DNA of 64,000 nucleotides from Synchiropus splendidus (lineage: Eukaryota > Chordata > Actinopteri > Syngnathiformes > Callionymidae). Below are positions 56,560 to 64,000 of the stretch, in pieces. Position 1 is the stretch's first letter; each line of letters opens with the position of its first letter. The stretch covers positions 25,204,501-25,268,500 of the forward strand of contig NC_071336.1 in the NCBI RefSeq assembly GCF_027744825.2, written 5' to 3'. Under the pieces are notes generated by a model. It was not told the origin of the DNA and ran no database searches. It saw only the letters and a program-made list of their open reading frames with translations. A program made the translations under genes and the position numbers.

Positions 56560-57690
56560 ATTCGGGTGAGCCTTACAGCCTTACATATTTGTAGGATGCC
56601 TTTTCAGCAACACAGCAAAACAATGTGGCTCTTGGCCTCTGACTGGTTGGCCACCCCTGCTATACCTGAACTAGTCATCCCAACCCACCCGATCGCTATA
56701 ATGGCAGTAGCCTTGTTGTAGACGGTCATAATTGACATTGTTCTGTTCCTGCATGTCGTGATTCAGGTCCAGTGGTTCTCCTCTTGCACATGGCAAACAT
56801 CGAATTATTTGCCGGCTTTCCTCCACCGCAGCTGAACTAAGGCGCACCTCGCTGCATCTCTCAGTGAAACCTCTATATCCCCTTTAATCCCGTCAGAGCC
56901 ATTGAGATTAACAGCAGTCACGTGAAGGCAAGCGAGCTGGATGCTAATTATTGCATTCATATGCAGAATTAATGACCTCTGGCTGAACAGGTTTTGTTGA
57001 ATATCACGGTGAATTAGCTCAAGCACCCAGAATGATACCGCAGAGCTGAATAAGCATATTTTAACACAACTTTGGTGCCTCCCAATTAACTTTTGCATGG
57101 ATTATCCTGCGTATATCTTTGTTAAGGAGTCAGTGGGTTCACCTTAAGGTTCAGCGCATCTGTATTCAGTGGTGCTGGTGTTGAGGCCCTGCAAGAACGA
57201 TTCCGTGGTGCTGCACTGAGTTTGACCCCCGAGTGCTGCCTCCTATTCTGGCTTGATGGACTCACTGAGCGGGCGATTGCTGATAATGTTAATAAATAAG
57301 TTGAGGATCGGTGAAGTGTGTCAAAAGCTGCTGCTGGCTTCACAGGAGGTCCACGGATCGTGGATTGGAAGCAGACGAAACTGACAGTGGTGCTTTTAAC
57401 CTGCTGACAGCCTGCTGTCAGTACATTTACTGTTGAAGTTCTACTGGAAAACTTTGACTTGTCCCTTATTTTTTTAAAACTATTAGTTACACAGGAGCAG
57501 GTATGTTTTGTTGTCATAACCTCATAAGTTCCGAGTGTTTGTTGAGTTTTACTTTTTGCAATTTGGGATAGGATTTACGTAGAAGGTGTCACACGTCCCC
57601 ACTTATGTTTTCTTAGTCAGGGTTTTTTCTGTTCTTCTGGTCTGGTCAGTGTTGGGGCCTTTTCAACTACTGTCACGTCTCTGTTCGTCA
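56560..57690. other. Gene-free stretch
   Basis: Nothing is recognised. Minus-strand frames of 97 and 131 codons (56805-57098, 57122-57517) have no known domain. Confidence 0.35.
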
Positions 57691-57699
57691 TTTCGTCTT

Positions 57700-58195
57700 T
57701 TTTAAGTTAAGTCAATTCTCCATGCGTAGTGAAGAAACAGTCTGGTCAAGTCATCTTCTCATCTTGCCCCATTAAGTCAGGTCTCCATGTCAAGTCAAGC
57801 AGCTGTCAAGTCGAGTCTCGTCTTGTCAAGTCATCGTCTCGTCTTGCCCTGTTAAGTCAGGTCTCCATATCAAGTCAGGTAACTGTCTAGTCGAGTCTCG
57901 TCTTGTCAAGTCATCATCTCGTCTCGCCCTGTTAAGTCAGGTCTCCATGTCAAGTCAAGTAGCTGTCAAGTCAGTCTCGTCTTGTCAAGTCATCATCTCG
58001 TCTGGCCTGTTAAGTCAGGTCTCCCTGTCAAGTCCGGTAACTGTTTTGTGGAGTCTCGTGTTGCCCTGTTAAGTGAAGTCTCCATGTCAAGTCAGGTAAC
58101 TGTACAGTTGAGTCCCATCTCGACAAGACATTATCTCGTCTTGTCCCATCTTGTCAAGTCACCGTCAAGTCTTTTAATCTAGCCTGTCCTCTTCT
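57700..58195. repeat. ~80-bp tandem repeat, about 5 copies
   Basis: The marker GTCTCCAT recurs at about 57781, 57861, 57941, 58019 and 58078, giving periods of 80, 80, 78 and 59 bp. Within each unit CAAGTC and GTCTCGTCTTG are themselves repeated. A more diverged unit lies at about 57714. Confidence 0.85.
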
Positions 58196-58199
58196 TGTC

Positions 58200-58509
58200 A
58201 AGTTTCTCCTTGCCCTCCTGTTGTGTAGAAAAACACTGTGTAAGTTGGCTCCCTTTGATGGATTCTGGCAGTGTTACTATTCTCATGTTGTTTCGGCGAC
58301 TGCAGGATTCGAGGTCGATCCTCTTCTCTTTAGATTTGTTTAGCACCCCTCTGCCACCACGTACCTGGCCTCCTTTGACTCGAGTTAGTCACCGAGTTGG
58401 TTCACATTTTCCTCAAGTGATGTTAATGTTAAGTGGTCCACCCTTGCTTCAAATGAAGTCATGGCAGCGTTGAACTTCTGGTGCTCTTCAAGCAATTCAG
58501 TCAGGGCGG
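58200..58509 (-). pseudogene. Decayed L1-like ORF1 fragment, left part
   Basis: Read on the minus strand across the retrotransposon insertion (from ATG at 63136), the frame gives MAALTELLEEHQKFNAAM and a heptad-like stretch, as at the start of fish L1/Tx1-type ORF1 proteins. After a stop and frameshifts it gives LESCSRRNNMRIVTLPESI, the junction of coiled coil and RNA-recognition motif in L1 ORF1p (consensus SRRNNIRIxGLPE). It is truncated on the left by the tandem repeat. Confidence 0.65.
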
Positions 58510-58696
58510 TGTTGTGTTCTGGTATGAAGATTGCGTGTGGCCAGGGATGTCGCAAGTGAGCTGGTTACAGAGGAGGAGAGAAGAAGAGAAGTTTCCGGGA
58601 GAGTGAATGGGAGAAATGAGAGCTATAGAAAGTTAAGAAAATAAAGAAGAGAATCCGGACTCCACGTCTCCTGTGTCTACTTCCACCAACACAACA
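58510..58696 (+). repeat. 5' LTR
   Basis: This 187-bp LTR is identical to 62941-63127. AATAAA at 58640-58645 can serve as the polyadenylation signal. No clear TATA box is seen. At 187 bp it is short for a gypsy LTR. Confidence 0.95.
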
Positions 58697-58699
58697 AAT

Positions 58700-58713
58700 T
58701 GGCGACGAGGATG
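58700..58713 (+). promoter_or_regulatory. Primer-binding site, tRNA-Ser type
   Basis: TGGCGACGAGGATG begins 3 nt after the 5' LTR and is complementary to the 3' end (plus CCA) of vertebrate tRNA-Ser(GCU) as I recall it. The last three bases are the ATG that starts the polyprotein. Confidence 0.7.
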
Positions 58714-61700
58714 AGCGCTTCAGTACCGAGTCCACCGCCGTTTCTTCAACATGTTGGTGAGCCGCAAATGCCGTTCGAAATGTGGCGGAAGATTTTCGAC
58801 AATTACATGCTGGTGATAAATGCAAGAGGAGATGCGTGGCTGGATGAAAGACGACGAGCTGTCCTGTTACACTGCTTGGGACCTGAAGGACAACGTCAGT
58901 TTTACACTTTGCTGGATCAAGGTAATACGTATGACGAAGCCATGGCAGCGCTTGAGAAGCACTTCGTACCGAAAGTTAATGTGCTTGCTTCCAGACATAC
59001 GTTCAGACAGCGACAACAACGCACGGATGAAACAGTTACACAGTACGTAGCTGCATTGAGGGCGCTCGCTACTCCGTGTCGTTTTGGACAGATGGAAGAC
59101 GAATTGATCAGAGATCAGCTTATCGCCAATGTTCAACTGAGTGCTGTTAAAGACAAGTTGCTATTGGAAGAGGAGCTAACTTTGGAGAAGGCTCTGGCAA
59201 TTGCATGCCAGGTTGAAGCTGCAGTTAAAAATGCTTCATTACTCTCATCAACTAACACTTCACTGTCTGCTTCGGTTCAAGCTGTCGGCGCAACAAGTTC
59301 ACGTTTTCGTGGGAAAAGAGGAGTGAGGCCAGTTAAAGGACCATCACGAGCCAGTCCTAAACATACAAATGAGCGTCAGTGTTACAGATGTGGATCAGCT
59401 AAACATTTGGCTAATGATAAAAGTTGCCCAGCCACCAAAGTAAAGTGCAACAGCTGTGGAAAAATGGGACATTTCGCAAAGGTCTGCAAATCTGCTGTAA
59501 GTGAAGTGAGAGAAGTTGTGGTACCGGAGTTGGCAGTTCTCTGTGTGGAGAATGTCAAGCAAGTTGCTGCTTCAAAGGACAAGATCACCTCAAACATCAT
59601 GTTCAAGACACCGGAGGGTAATACAACCACCCTGGAGTTAATTGTGGATACTGGTGCATCTGTGTCCATCTTACCAGAAACATTATACCAACAGTACCTT
59701 TCACAGTGTCCACTTACAGAGCCAAAGGTAAAGCTGGTCACCTATGCTAAACAGAATCTTCCTGTTGTGGGTTGCCTTCGAGTAGTGGTTTCTCTACCAT
59801 GCCAGACACACAGAGTGAATGCAACGTTCTACATAGTCAAGTCAGGATCACCCCTGCTCGGTCTGGACTTGATTAAAGCTTTGAAAATGAGCATAATAGA
59901 GGGGAAAGTACATCACTCAAAAATGAAGAATGCAGTGGTACCTTCAGACATGCCACAACCTACTGTAAACAACGTTGCACTGGAAGGTCTTGGTTGTGTG
60001 AAAGGTTTTATTCACAAGGTTCAAGTGAACAAGTCAGTTCCACCAGTACGACAAAAACTGAGACGCCTGCCTTTGAGTGTACGTAATGAAGTGACAGAGG
60101 AACTTAAGCGACTTCTACACGAGGGCATAATAGAGCGAGTTGATGCTTCTGAATGGGTGAGTCCTCTGGTCGTGGTGAGAAAACGTGGAGGTAAGATTAG
60201 ACTCTGTGTGGATCTACGAGAACCAAATAAAAGTGTCATCATGGATTGCTACCCTCTTCCACACATGGAGGACTTGTTTTCTGAGTTAGCTGGTGCTACA
60301 CATTTCAGCCAAATTGATTTGAGATCTGCCTACCATCAGTTGCCTTTGCATCCAGAGAGCCGTAGTCTGACTGCATTTATAACACATGATGGACTGTTTC
60401 AGTTCACCAGAGTTCCCTTTGGACTTGCATCTGCTCCGTCGGCATTCCAGAAAATGATGCAAATGATCTTGAAGGACGTGACTGGAGTGCAAAACTACCT
60501 CGATGACATTATTGTCTATGGTCATTCCAGAGAGAACCATGACTTCAACCTGCAAAACGTGCTCCAAAGGCTAAAGGATGCTGGACTTACCATCAACTTC
60601 GACAAAAGTTCCCTGTGTCAAGAAAGAATTGTTTTCCTGGGTCATGTCATTTCGAAAGAAGGATTATGTCCGAGCACAGATCACTTGACTGCAATTGCAG
60701 AAGCTCCTACACCTAAAGATATGGCTGCTTTACGTTCTTTTTTGGGCTTGACGTCCTGGTTTAGCAAATTTTTGCCAAACTATGCAACAGTAGCTGAGCC
60801 ATTGCGACAGTTACTCAGAGCGACTTCCCAAGCTGAGCTGAAATGGTCAGAAAAAGCTGAGAAGAGTTTTAACAAACTGAAAACGATGCTCTCGCAAAGT
60901 CCAGTACTTGCAATCTACTCCCCTAGCCTACCTACATTCATTTCCACAGATGCCTCAGATTACGGACTAGGTGCAGTTCTTTCACAATTGCACTCTGACA
61001 ATGTGGAACGCGTAGTTGCTTTTGCTTCCCGTACCCTGTCACCATCTGAGAGGAAGTTTTCCACAGTGGAAAAAGAGGCACTTGCATGTGTGTGGGCTGT
61101 CGAGAGATGGAGGACATATGTTTGGGGTCACAGATTTACTCTGAGGACAGATCACCAAGCCTTAACTACACTCCTGAACACAAAAGGGATGAACAGAGCT
61201 GGTATGAGAATCGCCCGTTGGTCTTCCCGTCTGATGTCTTTTCAGTATGACATGCAGTACCGGCCCGGAGACAAGAACATCATAGCAGATTGCTTGTCAC
61301 GGGTTCCACTCAGCTCCAACGGTCTTGATGCAGAAGTTGATCAAGAGTCATTGCTGGAAGTAGCAGAAGTTTCACCTATTCCATCTGCACTGCCTCTTGC
61401 AGATTTCAAAGCAGAGTGTACTCATTGTCCTGACCTTGAACAGCTACGAAATGTTATACAGGCAGGATGGCCGAAAACAAAAAAATCACTGCCTACGTCA
61501 CTACAGCCATACTTCCCATTAAGACATGAACTGGCAGTCGAAGAGCCATTGATTTTCCGTGGCACACGTCTGATCGTTCCAAAAACCCTAAGAGAGAGAG
61601 TTATTCATCTGGCTCATGAAGGACATCAAGGAATTGTTCGCACAAAGCAACGTCTCCGAGAGTTATATTGGTGGCCGCAGATGGATGAACTAGTTCAGAC

Positions 61701-62682
61701 GATGCTACAGACATGCATGACTTGTCAATCATGTGACAAGACAGCCAAAACATCACCTGCACCTATGCAGCCTGTTGAGTTCCCAGAGGGACCTTTTCAA
61801 CACTTAGCAATGGATATTGTGGGACCATTTGAGCAAGGACCATATGACTGCCGATTTGCCATGACCATGGTGGATTACTTCAGTAAATGGCCAGAAGTAG
61901 CATTTACTCACACAGCAAGTACAGCAAATGTTCTGACGTTCTTGACAACAGTCTTTGCACGAGAAGGGAATCCCTGCACAATCACCACAGACAATGGACC
62001 GCAGTTTACATCGTCTGCTTTCAAAGAGTTTGTGAAAATGAGAGGGATCAAGCACATCAGGACAAGTGTATACCATCCACAAGCAAACGGATGTGTCGAA
62101 CGCTTTAACAGAGTCTTAAAAGACTGTCTTCAAGTAGCGGAGGCTACACAACAGCCATGGAAAACAGTGGTTACGGAATTGCTTCAGAGCTATCGGGCTA
62201 CTCTTCATCCTACTACTGGGTCATCACCCTTCCAACTGCTCAGAGGAAGGCCCATGAGGACGAAACTCAACATCCTACCGCCTGTGTCTGACAAAAAGAT
62301 ATATGAACAGATCCGTGAGAGAGTTGCCACACAACAGGCAAAGAGCAAGCAGTATACAGATGGAAAGCGAGGTGCCAGACCGTCGAAAGTTACTGTCGGT
62401 GCTCATGTTCGGGTGAAGAAGCCTTTTCGTGTGAGAAAGGGAGAGAGACAGTACAGTGAACCTGTTTTGGTTGAACAACAGACTGGAACAAGCTCATTCA
62501 TTTTGAGTGATGGATCAAGATGCAATGCAGCACGTCTTTCCCTCTGCTCAGAGGAATCAGCGGGAACAATGAGGAGAGATGATGAAGAAGAAAACATCAG
62601 GCCTCCAGAACCAGTGGTCCAGAGAATAAGACGACCACCTGCTTGGACAAAAGATTTTGTCATGAAAGATGTTAAGAAATAG
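58711..62682 (+). CDS. gag-pol: Ty3/gypsy gag-pol polyprotein
   Basis: One uninterrupted frame of 1,323 residues encodes the retrotransposon's structural and replication proteins. The first ATG is at 58711; the frame is open upstream to a TTG at 58699 but an ATG start is more likely. Visible in order: Gag-like N-terminus (about 1-190); two zinc knuckles (C224-C239, spacing CX2CX4HX6C, and C246-C259, CX2CX4HX4C); aspartic protease DTGA 313-316; reverse transcriptase with YLDD 596-599; RNase H with TDAS 746-749; integrase with HHCC finger (His around 966-972, C1002, C1005) and catalytic D1035, D1094, E1130 (D,D35E); then a basic C-terminal tail without a clear chromodomain. Gag and Pol are fused, so no frameshift signal is needed. 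All catalytic residues I can check are intact, so it could be active. Confidence 0.95.
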   Translation: MSASVPSPPPFLQHVGEPQMPFEMWRKIFDNYMLVINARGDAWLDERRRAVLLHCLGPEGQRQFYTLLDQGNTYDEAMAALEKHFVPKVNVLASRHTFRQRQQRTDETVTQYVAALRALATPCRFGQMEDELIRDQLIANVQLSAVKDKLLLEEELTLEKALAIACQVEAAVKNASLLSSTNTSLSASVQAVGATSSRFRGKRGVRPVKGPSRASPKHTNERQCYRCGSAKHLANDKSCPATKVKCNSCGKMGHFAKVCKSAVSEVREVVVPELAVLCVENVKQVAASKDKITSNIMFKTPEGNTTTLELIVDTGASVSILPETLYQQYLSQCPLTEPKVKLVTYAKQNLPVVGCLRVVVSLPCQTHRVNATFYIVKSGSPLLGLDLIKALKMSIIEGKVHHSKMKNAVVPSDMPQPTVNNVALEGLGCVKGFIHKVQVNKSVPPVRQKLRRLPLSVRNEVTEELKRLLHEGIIERVDASEWVSPLVVVRKRGGKIRLCVDLREPNKSVIMDCYPLPHMEDLFSELAGATHFSQIDLRSAYHQLPLHPESRSLTAFITHDGLFQFTRVPFGLASAPSAFQKMMQMILKDVTGVQNYLDDIIVYGHSRENHDFNLQNVLQRLKDAGLTINFDKSSLCQERIVFLGHVISKEGLCPSTDHLTAIAEAPTPKDMAALRSFLGLTSWFSKFLPNYATVAEPLRQLLRATSQAELKWSEKAEKSFNKLKTMLSQSPVLAIYSPSLPTFISTDASDYGLGAVLSQLHSDNVERVVAFASRTLSPSERKFSTVEKEALACVWAVERWRTYVWGHRFTLRTDHQALTTLLNTKGMNRAGMRIARWSSRLMSFQYDMQYRPGDKNIIADCLSRVPLSSNGLDAEVDQESLLEVAEVSPIPSALPLADFKAECTHCPDLEQLRNVIQAGWPKTKKSLPTSLQPYFPLRHELAVEEPLIFRGTRLIVPKTLRERVIHLAHEGHQGIVRTKQRLRELYWWPQMDELVQTMLQTCMTCQSCDKTAKTSPAPMQPVEFPEGPFQHLAMDIVGPFEQGPYDCRFAMTMVDYFSKWPEVAFTHTASTANVLTFLTTVFAREGNPCTITTDNGPQFTSSAFKEFVKMRGIKHIRTSVYHPQANGCVERFNRVLKDCLQVAEATQQPWKTVVTELLQSYRATLHPTTGSSPFQLLRGRPMRTKLNILPPVSDKKIYEQIRERVATQQAKSKQYTDGKRGARPSKVTVGAHVRVKKPFRVRKGERQYSEPVLVEQQTGTSSFILSDGSRCNAARLSLCSEESAGTMRRDDEEENIRPPEPVVQRIRRPPAWTKDFVMKDVKK

Positions 62683-62929
62683 TTATGCAGAAAGTGTGAT
62701 GAGTAATAAGTTAATTCTTTGTTCCTTGTGGTAGATAGTTTTGTTTGGCGTTATTTCTCATAGAGTGTTGCGACAGATTAAACTAATCAGTCAATCGTTA
62801 GTTGCCACATACCATATGCACAGATACATTTGGCTGCAGATGGCCTGGTTAGTGAATCAATGTTACTGTTTATCATTTCTGCTCACGTGTCTGTTTTCAA
62901 TTACAGTTACAGACTGGATCGTTTCGGGT

Positions 62930-62940
62930 AAAAGGGGAGA
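62930..62940 (+). promoter_or_regulatory. Polypurine tract
   Basis: AAAAGGGGAGA directly abuts the 3' LTR and would prime plus-strand DNA synthesis. Confidence 0.85.
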
Positions 62941-63127
62941 TGTTGTGTTCTGGTATGAAGATTGCGTGTGGCCAGGGATGTCGCAAGTGAGCTGGTTACA
63001 GAGGAGGAGAGAAGAAGAGAAGTTTCCGGGAGAGTGAATGGGAGAAATGAGAGCTATAGAAAGTTAAGAAAATAAAGAAGAGAATCCGGACTCCACGTCT
63101 CCTGTGTCTACTTCCACCAACACAACA
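62941..63127 (+). repeat. 3' LTR
   Basis: It is identical to the 5' LTR, with AATAAA at 63071-63076, and is followed by the GGCGG target duplication. Confidence 0.95.
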
Positions 63128-63136
63128 GGCGGCCAT
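63128..63136 (-). pseudogene. Start of the interrupted L1-like ORF1
   Basis: It carries the target duplication GGCGG and, on the minus strand, the ATG of the ORF1 frame that continues at 58509. Only the first codons lie on this side. Confidence 0.6.
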
Positions 63137-64000
63137 GTAGCAGCAGCGTCGTCGTAATTTTCAGATGTTCTTTGATCCATGTTCAGTCATCAGAAATGCA
63201 ACTAAATAAAAGCAAGTTGCGTTACCTGCTTTTGTGTGAGTAATTGAGTCTTTCCGAAAAGTATGCATTAGAGACATCATAGGCAAACCTGCATCTAGTC
63301 TCTCGCAACAGTACAAATATGACTTTTATACACAATATTTGATTTATCTTAACAGCTAATACAACAACTACTGCAACTTTCCTAATTCCCAAGCTTTGTG
63401 TACAGACCTGCCAGGGAAGCTACACTGCTCTCATGTGGCTGGAGGGTGTATTGATAATAGCTATAAAATAAAATAAATTCCAAAATTAAAAAAAAATAAA
63501 ATGTAGGGTTCATGTATGTCTAATTTAAAATATTGTACAACCAATCTCTTGGTCATTTTTTGTTTATAATGGTGATTATTCATTTAAAAATAGAAATACT
63601 ATTGCCACTGACTTGGGAACTCACTTGCGTCTGTTTTACATCTTTGAAAACAGTGAATAGATTTGTTTAAATAAGCTCACAATCTCTTAAACCGTGGACA
63701 AAAATGGGTGTGATGACAAAGGTGCATGTGAAGGACGTTGTCCTGGACAGGACACTAAAGAAGAACAAAAAAAGCAAACAAATAAAGTAACACATGGGAG
63801 TGGCCTGAGTCAGAATACATAATTGGTGACATTATATCAAAAAACAAAAGTTGTGGAACTGATAAATATATATAAGTGTGATATTAAATAGTCATCCTTA
63901 TGAAATATTTTGACTCATTTTCTGACACCGTGAATCCGCTGAGAGGAGTAGTCGGTCAGACACATGAATTATAGATGGTGCACAGATGACACTGCTCAGA
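63137..64000. other. Right flank, no gene recognised
   Basis: It may include the 5' untranslated part of the L1-like fragment just right of 63136. The rest is AT-rich, with A-runs near 63488, and shows no gene, RNA or mobile-element signature. Confidence 0.35.

Larger units (their letters stand above)
58510..63127 (+). mobile_element. Complete Ty3/gypsy LTR retrotransposon
   Basis: This 4,618-bp element has two 187-bp LTRs that are identical on my base-by-base reading. Ends are TGTTGTGTT and AACACAACA, a perfect 9-bp inverted repeat. The 5-bp target duplication GGCGG is at 58505-58509 and 63128-63132. Order is LTR, tRNA-Ser PBS, one gag-pol ORF, polypurine tract, LTR, with no env. Integrase after RNase H identifies Ty3/gypsy. 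The tRNA-Ser primer, two zinc knuckles and single ORF suggest the Mag/SURL lineage, which is inference. It looks young and structurally complete. Confidence 0.95.

Noticed and set aside
58699..58710. TTG at 58699 as the polyprotein start
   Set aside because: It lies beside the primer-binding site and is not ATG; the in-frame ATG at 58711 is a better start.
62683..62929. Possible env gene after gag-pol
   Set aside because: Only about 250 bp separate the stop codon and the polypurine tract; there is no room for env.

Overview
The window looks like a piece of a vertebrate nuclear genome, most probably a teleost fish. It is AT-rich, has no operon-like coding, and carries a vertebrate-type tRNA-Gly(UCC) gene family, short DNA-transposon derivatives, a decayed fish-style L1 ORF1 fragment and an intact Ty3/gypsy retrotransposon. 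No host protein-coding gene can be supported. The only long open frame with recognisable domains is the retrotransposon polyprotein.

Region 1 (about 1-20,100) is a dense array of tRNA-Gly genes with anticodon TCC on both strands. I count about 45 loci: eight match one 72-nt sequence exactly, about ten are near-intact, and the rest are decayed or fragments. The spacers are copies of a few modules repeated in direct and inverted orientation. Upstream (U) and downstream (D) flank types occur in many combinations that switch at the tRNA itself, so the tRNA genes look like exchange points. Flank names used below: U1 is the upstream flank ending in a GCAGCACAGCCAGCAAT-like sequence with a TGACGTCA motif further up; U2 ends in CCATCCAGCTGTGCACA or similar; U3 ends in CAGCTGTGCGCA or similar; U4 and U5 are two related types near ACCCACCCAGT and CATATACGTGAT. 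D-alpha is the TTCRCRTCACTT...CTTGATGTTGACAT family; D2, D4, D5 and D7 are unrelated downstream types. One array copy carries a hAT-like insertion that other copies of the same site lack.

Region 2 (about 20,100-57,690) is gene-poor. It holds dispersed repeat families, two terminal-inverted-repeat elements (25,688-26,238 and 34,896-35,591), a long-armed foldback element (55,021-55,875), microsatellites and a tRNA-like Pol III unit (about 56,479-56,545). The remainder shows no gene signature, although some stretches could be conserved regulatory DNA.

Region 3 (about 57,690-64,000) has an ~80-bp tandem repeat, then a minus-strand L1-like ORF1 fragment interrupted by a complete 4,618-bp Ty3/gypsy element (58,510-63,127). 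The element has identical 187-bp LTRs, a 5-bp GGCGG target duplication, a tRNA-Ser primer site, one gag-pol frame and a polypurine tract, which together indicate a recent insertion.
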